Shown here: in pieces, positions 9,507 to 16,441 of the stretch
Layout of the letters: each line of letters begins with the position of its first letter
Numbering within the stretch: position 1 is the stretch's first letter
Assembly: GCF_026810505.1 (NCBI RefSeq)
Contig: NZ_CP101750.1
Coordinates: 4,555,254-4,619,253 of the forward strand
Direction of reading: 5' to 3'
DNA: 64,000 nucleotides
DNA from: Streptomyces sp. Je 1-369
GTDB lineage: Bacteria > Actinomycetota > Actinomycetes > Streptomycetales > Streptomycetaceae
The notes under the pieces: model-generated
What the model was told of the DNA's origin: nothing
Seen by the model: the letters and a program-made list of their open reading frames with translations, nothing else
The model's database searches: none
Position numbers and translations under genes: made by a program

Positions 9507-10892
9507 ATGTCGAAGAACCGGTTCGAACTCGCCCGCTGGCAGGCCAGGTTCGACGAGCTGCGCGCCGCCCATCACGTGCCGGGCGCCGCGCTCGCCGTCC
9601 TCGTCGACGGCGAGATCCACGAACTGGCGAGCGGCGTGCTGCACCGCGGGACCGGAGTGGAGGTGACCACGGACTCGGTGTTCCAGTCCGGTTCGATCGC
9701 CAAGGTCTACACGGCGACGCTGATCATGCGTCTGGCCGAAGCCGGTGAACTGGATCTGGACGCACCCGTGAAGGAGGTGCTCCCCGAGTTCGAAGCCGCC
9801 GACCCCGAAGCGACCCACTCCATCACCACGCGCCAACTCCTCTCCCACACGAGCGGGTTGACGTGCGACTTCACCTACGACGCGGGCCGCGGCGACGACT
9901 GCCTCGCCCGGTACGTCGAGGCTGCCAAGGGAGTAGCGATGGACTGCCGTCCCGGCACCGCCGTCTCCTACAGCAGCCTCGGCTACAACGTCCTCGGCCG
10001 GATCATCGAGGTGCTGACGGGCCAGACCTGGGACCAGGCCCTCAAGGACCGCCTCTTCACCCCCCTCGGCCTGGAGCGTTCCATGACGCTGCCCGAGGAG
10101 GCGCTGTCGTACCGCGTCGCGATGAGCCACCTCGGGGAGCCGGGCCGCTACCCGGACCCGGCCCCCGCCTGGGACCTGATGCCGCGCTCGGCGGGCCCGT
10201 ACGGCAGGGTCCTGGTCTCCGCCGGTGACGTCGCCCGCCTGGCCCGCCTGCACCTCGACGGCGGCACGGCCCCCGACGGCACGCCGCTGCTCACGGCCGC
10301 GACCGTCGAGGAGATGCAGCGCCGCGTCGCCGACGTGCCGGACAAGTGGACGGTCAGCGCCGACGGTTGGGGCCTCGGCTGGACCCTCTACGACTGGGAC
10401 GGCATCGCGGGCTACGGCCACGACGGCGCCTCCATCGGCCAGTACGGCTACCTGCGCGTGGTCCCCCGGGCGGGCGTCGTCGTGGCGCTCCTCACCAACG
10501 GCGGCGGCGCGCGGGAGCTGTACGCCGCGCTCTTCCGCGAGTTGCTCGGCGAGCTGGCGGGCGTGCGGATGCCGGACGCGTTCGAACCGCCCGCGCAGGC
10601 GCCGGAGGTGGACTTCTCCCGGTACTTCGGTACGTACAAGCGGGCGGGTGTCGTCATCACCGTCACCGAGCGCGACGGCGCGCCCCACCTGGTCTACGAG
10701 TTCGTGGACGGCATGAAGGACTTCTCGCCGCCGCTGGAGGTGGACCTGTACGCCGTGACGGAGTCCGCCTTCGCCGGTACAGGCGCGGGGCCGTCCTTCA
10801 GCGAGGGCTACATGCCCGTGGTGTTCTCGACGCTGAGCGACGGCACGGAGAGCTGCTGCATCGGGATGCGGGTGGCGCCGAAGGTGGCGTGA
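9507..10892 (+). CDS. Serine hydrolase, beta-lactamase/class C family
   Basis: 461 residues from ATG 9507, preceded by GTGGAGGA. The beta-lactamase-type domain (about 10-345) has the catalytic Ser-x-x-Lys in GSIAKVYTA near residue 70 and the Tyr-x-Asn motif as YSSLGYN. A small C-terminal beta domain (about 360-461) follows, as in many esterase EstB/PBP-like proteins. No signal peptide is evident, so it is probably cytoplasmic. The substrate could be an ester, amide or D-amino-acid peptide. It is divergent from a TetR regulator gene, which suggests induction by a small molecule it may act on. Confidence 0.87.
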   Translation: MSKNRFELARWQARFDELRAAHHVPGAALAVLVDGEIHELASGVLHRGTGVEVTTDSVFQSGSIAKVYTATLIMRLAEAGELDLDAPVKEVLPEFEAADPEATHSITTRQLLSHTSGLTCDFTYDAGRGDDCLARYVEAAKGVAMDCRPGTAVSYSSLGYNVLGRIIEVLTGQTWDQALKDRLFTPLGLERSMTLPEEALSYRVAMSHLGEPGRYPDPAPAWDLMPRSAGPYGRVLVSAGDVARLARLHLDGGTAPDGTPLLTAATVEEMQRRVADVPDKWTVSADGWGLGWTLYDWDGIAGYGHDGASIGQYGYLRVVPRAGVVVALLTNGGGARELYAALFRELLGELAGVRMPDAFEPPAQAPEVDFSRYFGTYKRAGVVITVTERDGAPHLVYEFVDGMKDFSPPLEVDLYAVTESAFAGTGAGPSFSEGYMPVVFSTLSDGTESCCIGMRVAPKVA

Positions 10893-10909
10893 CCCGATCG
10901 ACGTGCTTC

Positions 10910-11818
10910 TCAGGCGGCGGGGTTGCGCATGAGCTCCACGGCGCGCGAGAAGCTGTCCGCGCCGTGGCCCGCCTCCACCACTCTCCGGAAGACGTCGTGC
11001 ACCGCCCGCGGGAACGCCGTGTCCACCCCAGCGTCGGACGCGGTGTGGACGACGTGCTCCATGCTGGCCAGGCCCATCGCGGTGCGGTCGACGTCGCCCG
11101 CGTGATTGCCCGCGTCGATGCGGGACGCGTAGAAGTCGACGAAGTGGCCCATGCCGGCGAAGTTCTCCGTGACGTACGGCGCGATCTCCTGGGCGGTCAG
11201 GCCGTGCGCGCCCGCGATGGCGGCGGCCTGCCAGAAGGCGATCATCGCGGGCCAGAAGACCGCCATGTTCAGCTGGTACATGAGCGCGGCCAGCCCCTGG
11301 TCCTCACCCCGGTAGTCGGTTGTTCCGGTGATGACTTCGAGGGCGGCGCGATGGGTGTCGTACGCCTCGCGCGGGCCGCTGTAGAACGTCGAGGTGTCCG
11401 GGGTGCCGATGAGCGGCGGCGGGCAGAGGACGCCGCCGGTGAGATGCGTCCCGCCGAGCCCGGTCACCCAACGGGCCCCCGCCCGCGCTTTCTCCGGCGT
11501 GTCCGAGCTGAGGTTCACGAGAGTGCGGCCCGCGACGGCGGACTTGGCGGGCTCCAGGATCGCGTACATCGCGTCGAAGTCGGTGAGGCTGAGAACGACC
11601 AGCTCATTGGCGAGCAGGGCCTTCTCGACGCTGCCGGCGAGGTGCGCGCCGCGCTCGACGAGGGCGTCGGCGCGGGAGGGGGTGCGGTTCCAGAGGGTGA
11701 CGTCGTAGCCGCGGTCGAGATAGGCGGCGGCCATGGCCTGGCCCATGGGGCCGAGGCCTATGACGGTGACGGACGGGGTGGACGGGCCGGGCTGCGTGGG
11801 CTGCGTGGCGGAAGGCAT
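10910..11818 (-). CDS. NAD(P)-binding oxidoreductase of the imine reductase (IRED)/6-phosphogluconate dehydrogenase-like family
   Basis: 302 residues from ATG 11818, with GGAG upstream. The Rossmann domain (about 14-175) opens with VIGLGPMGQAMAAAYLDRG and has WNRTPSR, an NADPH-type pocket. The helical C-terminal domain (about 190-300) has the IRED-like helices LNMAVFWPAMIAFWQAA and DRTAMGLASMEHVV. Such enzymes reduce cyclic imines or catalyse reductive amination; the natural substrate is unknown. It is divergent from a TetR gene, with two copies of a 16-bp operator between them. Confidence 0.85.
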   Translation of the reverse strand: MPSATQPTQPGPSTPSVTVIGLGPMGQAMAAAYLDRGYDVTLWNRTPSRADALVERGAHLAGSVEKALLANELVVLSLTDFDAMYAILEPAKSAVAGRTLVNLSSDTPEKARAGARWVTGLGGTHLTGGVLCPPPLIGTPDTSTFYSGPREAYDTHRAALEVITGTTDYRGEDQGLAALMYQLNMAVFWPAMIAFWQAAAIAGAHGLTAQEIAPYVTENFAGMGHFVDFYASRIDAGNHAGDVDRTAMGLASMEHVVHTASDAGVDTAFPRAVHDVFRRVVEAGHGADSFSRAVELMRNPAA

Positions 11819-11851
11819 GCGGAACTCCGGGGACCGGTCGAACGGTGCTGC

Positions 11852-11915
11852 TAGAACGATCGCTCTATCCAGCGGGACGGGAGGAACGTAGCACGTCTCT
11901 AGAACGAACGCTCTA
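11852..11915. promoter_or_regulatory. Twin 16-bp TetR-type operators
   Basis: TAGAACGATCGCTCTA (11852-11867) and TAGAACGAACGCTCTA (11900-11915) are near-palindromes of the form TAGA-N8-TCTA. They are spaced 48 bp start to start between the IRED gene and the TetR gene. The arrangement suits binding by the LmrA/YxaF-type regulator encoded to the right. Confidence 0.8.
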
Positions 11916-11940
11916 CTTAATGACGGGTAGGCTGGGGGGC

Positions 11941-12528
11941 ATGGTCCAGAACAGCTCAGCCCTCGGCACCCGCGACCGGATCGTCGTCGTCGCCGCACGC
12001 CTCATCCAGCGGCAGGGCTACGTGGGAACGGGCATCAAACAGATCGCCAGGGAGGCGGAGGCCACGCTCGGCTCCGTCTACCACTTCTTCCCCGGCGGGA
12101 AGGAGGCGGTGGCGGTCGCCGCGATCAAGCACAGCGAGGAGGAGTTCGCGGCGGTGCTGAGGGACGCGCTGTCGCGGGAGGCGGACCCGGGGGTGGCGGT
12201 GGAGGGCTGCGCGGTCCAACTCGCCGTCCTGCTGCGGGAGTCGGGGTGGACCGACGGCTGCCCGGTGACGGCGGCTGCCTTGGAGACGCTGGGGACGGAG
12301 TCGGAGATCCAGCAGGTGTGCGCGTACGCGCTGCGCGGCTGGGAGCGGATCGTGGAGGAGCGGCTCCTCGACGCCGGGTTCGCCGCGGACGACGCCCGCG
12401 AGGTGTCCACGACGGTGATCAGCGCGCTGGAGGGCGCCGAAGTGACGTCCCAGGTCAGCCGGAGCGAGGAGCCCTTGCGGGCGGCGGGGCGGCAGTTGAG
12501 GCGGCTTGTGGAGTCGTACGGGCGCTAG
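11941..12528 (+). CDS. TetR family regulator, LmrA/YxaF type
   Basis: 195 residues from ATG 11941 (MVQNSSALGTRDRI); an in-frame ATG at 11920 is an alternative. The helix-turn-helix lies at about 10-55 (AARLIQRQGYVGTGIKQIA, then LGSVYHFFPGGKEAV, the Y-H-F-F-P-G-G-K signature of the LmrA/YxaF group). The C-terminal domain contains GCPVTAAALET, also typical of the group. It probably represses the divergent oxidoreductase through the twin operators. Its TAG stop is completed by the first two bases (AG) of the inverted-repeat element at 12527, so the present C-terminus may have been set by that insertion. Confidence 0.88.
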   Translation: MVQNSSALGTRDRIVVVAARLIQRQGYVGTGIKQIAREAEATLGSVYHFFPGGKEAVAVAAIKHSEEEFAAVLRDALSREADPGVAVEGCAVQLAVLLRESGWTDGCPVTAAALETLGTESEIQQVCAYALRGWERIVEERLLDAGFAADDAREVSTTVISALEGAEVTSQVSRSEEPLRAAGRQLRRLVESYGR

Positions 12529-12702
12529 GGCCTGTGTCGGAAGTCCCGCCTGCCCCGCGACGCCCGGCACGCGCCCTCGCGGCGTTGTCGGGACACCCCG
12601 ATACAACCAGTATCGGGGCGACCCTCCGCCTTGCGATCGCACATACCGGACGCCGCGGGGCCCGCCCTCCGGGCGGACGACGGGACTTCCGACACAGGCC
12701 CT
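12527..12702. mobile_element. MITE-like 176-bp element with 22-bp perfect terminal inverted repeats
   Basis: The left end (12527-12548) reads AGGGCCTGTGTCGGAAGTCC and two more bases; positions 12681-12702 are its exact reverse complement. An internal hairpin CCCCGATAC/GTATCGGGG (12596-12604 and 12610-12618) is present. There is no coding capacity, and no clear target-site duplication (CTAG on the left, CTGA on the right). The left end supplies the AG of the TetR gene's stop, and the right end abuts the broken gene on the other strand. This is the structure expected of a non-autonomous element mobilised by a transposase elsewhere. Confidence 0.7.
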
Positions 12703-13113
12703 GAGCCGTTGGCTCGGCCGTTCGCCACGCGGTCGGGCGGGGCCGGACGTCGGGTGCCGTGAGGACGTCGAGGGTGGTGGGGTCGGCGTTGAGGAGGGCC
12801 GGGAGGGCCGTGATCCAGTGGCTGTGGTGGGTGGCCAGGGCGGCGGCCTTCTTCGCTTCAGCGGGCGGGAGGGCCAGGGCGAGGGCCAGGCACGCCCTGG
12901 CCGTGGTGGCCGGAGAGGGGGAGGACTGGGCCCAGCGGTGAGCTCCCACGGGGTGGGGGAGCCGGTGGTGACGGTCTCGATGTGCTGTCCGCCCGAGGCG
13001 GAGCTCTCCACATTGGCGGTGCTGCCGCTCCCTTGGTCTTCCACTCCGACGGGAACGCTCAACGGCGGGCCCGGCGGGAGACTTTGGGGGGTCGGGGCCG
13101 CGTCTCCTTCCAC
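12703..13113 (-). pseudogene. Frameshifted hypothetical gene truncated by the inverted-repeat element
   Basis: A GTG at 13113 follows GGGAGGAGAC, a strong ribosome-binding site. The frame runs MEGDAAPTPQSLPP to TTGSPTPWELTAG, then loses coding character at about 12935. A one-base shift restores a convincing helical stretch (ATTARACLALALALPPAEA, LATHHSHWITALPALL, NADPTTLDVLTAPD). The restored frame reaches the 12702 end of the inverted-repeat element without a stop. This looks like a real gene broken by a frameshift and by the insertion. The family is not recognised. A sequencing indel could also explain the shift. Confidence 0.5.
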
Positions 13114-13234
13114 GTCTCCTCCCGTGTTTCTTTACGTGTCCCTTTCCGTTCGCGTACGCGATCATGATGACCTAGGCTGTGCGGCGTACCGCGGGGTGTG
13201 CAGAAGCCCCGCAGTTAGTGAACGGGGTTATGCA

Positions 13235-13600
13235 GTGCGGAAGTTGACTTCTCTGCTGGGTGTCGTGGCGATGACGGGGGCCGCGTTTGCGGCCGGAACG
13301 GCGACGGCCAGTGCGGTCACGTCGGATGCCGCTCCCACGAGCGTGGCGAGCAAGGCGTGCGGCAAGGGGAACCCGATCAAGGCGAAGGAGAGCGTCAAGA
13401 TCCGCAAGACGCGGAAGCTCAACTCGACGGCCGTGGTCCTGTACCCGAAGGGCGCCAAGGCCAAGTGGGCCGCGTGCGAGGTGAAGTACGGGCAGACCTA
13501 CTCGATGTGCGGCTGGCACAACGACAACCGGTGGTCGTACATCAACTACCAGGGGACCAAGGGCTGGATTCCCACCGCCTGCGAGAAGTTCATCGTCTGA
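13235..13600 (+). CDS. Small secreted SH3-like protein
   Basis: 121 residues from GTG 13235 (MRKLTSLLGVVAMTG). A signal peptide ends near ATASA (about residue 28). The mature part has the pattern of a bacterial SH3 domain: IRKTRKLNSTAVVLYPKG, then four Cys in total, with YINYQGTKGWIPTACEKF at the end. The cysteines probably form disulfides outside the cell. Such domains often bind cell-wall peptides. No partner gene is adjacent. Confidence 0.75.
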   Translation: MRKLTSLLGVVAMTGAAFAAGTATASAVTSDAAPTSVASKACGKGNPIKAKESVKIRKTRKLNSTAVVLYPKGAKAKWAACEVKYGQTYSMCGWHNDNRWSYINYQGTKGWIPTACEKFIV

Positions 13601-13613
13601 GCTGACGCACGCA

Positions 13614-13653
13614 TGAGGGGCCCGGAACCGCCGTCACGGTTCCGGGCCCCTCA
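13614..13653 (+). terminator. 17-bp stem-loop after the SH3 protein gene
   Basis: A perfect stem TGAGGGGCCCGGAACCG / CGGTTCCGGGCCCCTCA with a six-base loop starts 14 bases past the stop. It also faces the convergent nuclease-like gene. Confidence 0.8.
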
Positions 13654-13678
13654 CATTCGCGTTGCGTCGCCGTAAGCG

Positions 13679-14593
13679 TCACGCCTCGCCGTGCTCCGGC
13701 GCGTCGGCGAAGAGATCGTCGGCGTGGGCGGCCGTGAGGGAGCGGGTGAGCCAGTGGTCGAGGGTGTGCAGGTCGGTGCAGGCGCTGATCCGGAAGCGGG
13801 CGTTATTCGGGATCGGGACCTGGCGCTGCTCCAGGAAGATCAGAAGGGCCTCGGCCTTTCCCTCAGCCTTTCCCTTGGCCTCGCCTTCGAGGTACTTCTC
13901 CTCGGCGAGGGTTCCCTGTCCGGGGTAGTAGATGTCCGCAGCCATCTTGATCAAGTCCCTCCAAGCAGTCCTGGCCGGGATTTCTCCCAGACCTGCGTCA
14001 ACCAGTTGCCAGTAGCGGTCGAACGTCTCCCTGTCCCCGGTCGACCCCAGGGCAGTGACCAGTGTCTCCAGTACGGCCTTGCCGCCGGGACTGCGCCCGT
14101 GCGTCACGGCGGAGAAGGCGGCAAAGGCCAAGTCCTGCGCGGCCTCGTCGGGGTCGGTGATCATCGGCACGTTGTCGGGGCCGACGACCATGGGCTGCAC
14201 GCTGAGGGCGGTCCAGTCGCTCAGGCCCATCCGGAAGGGACCCTTGGCCCAGTCGGATGTGGTCTTGTCCTGGCACACGACGAGCAGCAGCGCCGGGATG
14301 CTGTACTTCGAGTGCAGGTAGGACAGGTAGTACCCCCAGCTCGCGGCCTTGTCCGGATCCCGGCGCCGCTGGTCCTCGATGGCCAGGAGGAAACCGTCAC
14401 CATCTGGCTCATTGATACGGAGCAGGGTGTCGATCCGGCGTTCAAGGAGACGGGTCTCGGTGACGTCCGGTGTGATCACCTCGACGGACGGTCTCTCGGG
14501 AAGTGGTACGCCCAGGATGCGGAATACCGGTCTCAGTAGCTCCGGTTGCTCCTGGAAGATCCGGTGCGAGGCCTCGTGTTGTGATGTGACCAT
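13679..14593 (-). CDS. Rpn-like PD-(D/E)XK nuclease-family protein, copy 1
   Basis: 304 residues. A conserved N-terminus (MVTSQHEASHRIFQEQPELL) leads to a PD-(D/E)XK-like core: RRIDTLLRI gives the Asp, and FLLAIEDQ gives Glu-x-Gln in place of Glu-x-Lys, as in Rpn/YhgA-type recombination-promoting nucleases. SWGYYLSYLHSKY and VVGPDNVPMI follow. A short EGEAKGKAEGKAE charged repeat (about 230-243) precedes a small C-terminal helical domain. It is a clear paralogue of the gene at 16442-17404, with which it flanks an Scr1/DUF397/HATPase cassette. The specific role is unknown. Confidence 0.7.
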   Translation of the reverse strand: MVTSQHEASHRIFQEQPELLRPVFRILGVPLPERPSVEVITPDVTETRLLERRIDTLLRINEPDGDGFLLAIEDQRRRDPDKAASWGYYLSYLHSKYSIPALLLVVCQDKTTSDWAKGPFRMGLSDWTALSVQPMVVGPDNVPMITDPDEAAQDLAFAAFSAVTHGRSPGGKAVLETLVTALGSTGDRETFDRYWQLVDAGLGEIPARTAWRDLIKMAADIYYPGQGTLAEEKYLEGEAKGKAEGKAEALLIFLEQRQVPIPNNARFRISACTDLHTLDHWLTRSLTAAHADDLFADAPEHGEA

Positions 14594-14645
14594 ACGCGGA
14601 ACCTAGGTGGATCAAGGCGCGGGTGTCCCGGTCGGCAGGGTGGGA

Positions 14646-14711
14646 TCACCCTTTCGAGTACGGAGGAAACGTTCCCCTCAAGGACGACTTCTGCCAGTCG
14701 GGGGCGCTCAT
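14646..14711 (-). pseudogene. Truncated DUF397 remnant (21 codons)
   Basis: The ATG at 14711 overlaps the TGA of the DUF397 gene above it (ATGA), as expected for a coupled tandem copy. It encodes MSAPDWQKSSLRG, the DUF397 opening, and then stops after TFPPYSKG. The body of the domain is missing, so it is a relic of a second DUF397 gene. Confidence 0.6.
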
Positions 14712-14896
14712 CGTTCGCCCTCTTTGATGGCTCGCAGGAGTTGAGCCAAGGCGGCCGGGCTTGTGCGCAGCTCCTCGGCGGGGGCGTCGCTTTCGCGGAG
14801 GAGGATACGGTTGTTGGCGCTCGCCAGTTCGACGCAAGCGTTGCCGTCGCCGCCTCCCGAGAAGGTGGACTTCTGCCAATGCACGGAGGTGGTCAT
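14708..14896 (-). CDS. DUF397 domain protein
   Basis: 62 residues from ATG 14896. It starts MTTSVHWQKSTFSGGG with the family's WQKS-x-SG and N-x-CVE elements (GNACVELA), then a strand and a final helix (SPAALAQLLRAIKEG). It lies eight bases after the stop of the Scr1-type regulator gene, the usual order in streptomycete WhiJ/abaA-like loci, where the small protein is thought to bind or modulate the regulator. Confidence 0.88.
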   Translation of the reverse strand: MTTSVHWQKSTFSGGGDGNACVELASANNRILLRESDAPAEELRTSPAALAQLLRAIKEGER

Positions 14897-14904
14897 GGCG
14901 GGCC

Positions 14905-15756
14905 TCACAGTTCCTTCGCCAACTTGTGGATGAAATCCCGTGACCGCTCGGGGGCGAGCGCCAGCTCCTCCACCCTACGGAAAAGTGTTCGGAAGCGGTC
15001 GAGTTGGGCTTGGGAGTCGAGGAAGCCGGTGCCGTGGGGAGCGTCCCGTACGACGGTGTCCAGCCGGGGAACGGGGCCGCCTGCGTACACCATCGCACTG
15101 CTCGACCCGGCGAACCCGTCCAGATCGAACGGGATGACCCGAACGGTCACACTCGTGCTGTCAGACAGTTCGAGCACGTGCGTGAGCTGAGCCCGTGCGG
15201 CTGAACGGTTCCCGACCCGGAACCGGAGCGCCGACTCGTGGATCACGGTGTCGTACGGGAGAGGGTGTGACCCCTCGATGATCGTGCGACGCCTCATGCG
15301 GTGGCTCACGCGTGGTTCGAGTTCGCTTTGGGGGAGTTCAGGGACCCGGAACGAGAAGAGCGCGCGGGCGTAGTCCTCCGTCTGAAGGAGCCCCGGGATC
15401 TGGAGGAACTCGACATCACGCCGGAACGTGGCGTGGTGTTCGAGTTCGGAGATGTCCAGGAACGCCGTGGGCAACGACCCCCGATACTCCTCCCACCACC
15501 CGCGCGAGCGTTCCGTCGCCATCGACGCCAGCGCGTTGATCAGTTCCTCGTCCCGGCAGGCGCAATGCGCAGCCAGCCTTCGCAGCCGGTCCTCGCTGAT
15601 GCCGGAGCTGCCCGCCTCGATCTGGCTCATGTGTGCGGAACTGGAGCCGAGTAGTCCCGCGAGTTCCTTGGCCGACATGCCTGCGGCTTCGCGCAGACGG
15701 CGCAGTTCCGTGCCCAGGCGTACCTGGCGAGCGGTGGGATCGTTCCGCATCGTCAT
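14905..15756 (-). CDS. XRE-family regulator with Scr1/DUF5753 C-terminal domain
   Basis: 283 residues from ATG 15756 (GAGGAG lies about 11 bases upstream; an ATG two codons later is possible). A helix-turn-helix at about 15-70 (LRRLREAAGMSAKELAGLLG, SSAHMSQIEAG) is followed by the Scr1-like DUF5753 domain with its PGLLQTEDYARAL motif. It pairs with the DUF397 gene below and, divergently, with an HATPase gene. This WhiJ/abaA-like trio is common in streptomycetes and linked to control of development or secondary metabolism in characterised cases. The target here is unknown. Confidence 0.9.
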   Translation of the reverse strand: MTMRNDPTARQVRLGTELRRLREAAGMSAKELAGLLGSSSAHMSQIEAGSSGISEDRLRRLAAHCACRDEELINALASMATERSRGWWEEYRGSLPTAFLDISELEHHATFRRDVEFLQIPGLLQTEDYARALFSFRVPELPQSELEPRVSHRMRRRTIIEGSHPLPYDTVIHESALRFRVGNRSAARAQLTHVLELSDSTSVTVRVIPFDLDGFAGSSSAMVYAGGPVPRLDTVVRDAPHGTGFLDSQAQLDRFRTLFRRVEELALAPERSRDFIHKLAKEL

Positions 15757-15840
15757 CCGGCGCGGTCTCCTCAACGGCCGTGGCGTCGGGTGTGGTTGGG
15801 CCACCCCATTCGGGTGTCAGATTACGCGACCGGCTTGCAG

Positions 15841-15858
15841 GGGTATTAATTTCTACCC
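15841..15858. promoter_or_regulatory. Possible operator in the divergent regulator/HATPase intergenic region
   Basis: GGGTA and TACCC (15841-15845, 15854-15858) flank an AT-rich eight-base centre, the only AT-rich patch in the 247-bp gap. It is a plausible promoter or autoregulatory site for the Scr1-type regulator, but the arms are short. Confidence 0.3.
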
Positions 15859-16003
15859 TACCGTCAGTGACGCGTCGCACACGCTGCGAGAACCGGGACT
15901 CCGAAAGCGCACCGCCCCGTCATGCCATGACGGAGTGACACTGCCACCGCCCACAATCCGCCGCGTCCGGTAACTCCCCCGCCCCGAACACAGGAGTTCT
16001 CGC

Positions 16004-16408
16004 ATGCCCGGAAGCGAAAGCGAACCCTGGGAGTACACCCTGTACATCCCCCACGACCTCCGCGCCGTCACGCTCTGCCGACGGGCTCTGCGGCTGATGC
16101 TGACGCTGCACTGCCTGCCGCAACTCGTCGACATGGCGGAGCTTCTGGCCACGGAGCTCGTGTCCAACGCCGTACGGCACACCAAAGGCCCCGCCGCCCT
16201 CCGCGTCCGCTGCGCCGACGGGGTGCTGCGGATCGGCGCGTGGGACGCCGACCCGACGCCACCGGCTCCGCCGCCACGCGCCGCAGCCGCGGACGCCGAG
16301 CGGGGCCGGGGCCTCGACCTTGTGCGGGCCTGCGCGGACGGCTGGGGCTGGTACCCGGAGGCCGCGGAACCCGGCAAGCACGTCTGGTGCGAACTAAGTG
16401 CGGGGTAG
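16004..16408 (+). CDS. ATP-binding protein, HATPase_c anti-sigma-factor type
   Basis: 134 residues from ATG 16004 with AGGAG upstream. The single GHKL domain carries the N-box (ATELVSNAVRHT), the G1-like DAD patch and the G2 box ERGRGLDLVRACADGWG. It has the size and form of RsbW-like serine kinases that lack a sensor. It is adjacent and divergent to the Scr1/DUF397 pair and 34 bases upstream of the second nuclease-like gene, with which it could be co-transcribed. Confidence 0.87.
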   Translation: MPGSESEPWEYTLYIPHDLRAVTLCRRALRLMLTLHCLPQLVDMAELLATELVSNAVRHTKGPAALRVRCADGVLRIGAWDADPTPPAPPPRAAAADAERGRGLDLVRACADGWGWYPEAAEPGKHVWCELSAG

Positions 16409-16441
16409 CTCGTTGATCATGCCGAACAGAAAGGAGAACCG

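Noticed and set aside
12506..13600. 364-codon plus frame through the inverted-repeat element into the SH3 protein
   Set aside because: Only the part from GTG 13235 has a signal peptide and domain; the upstream part is open by chance and crosses the element.
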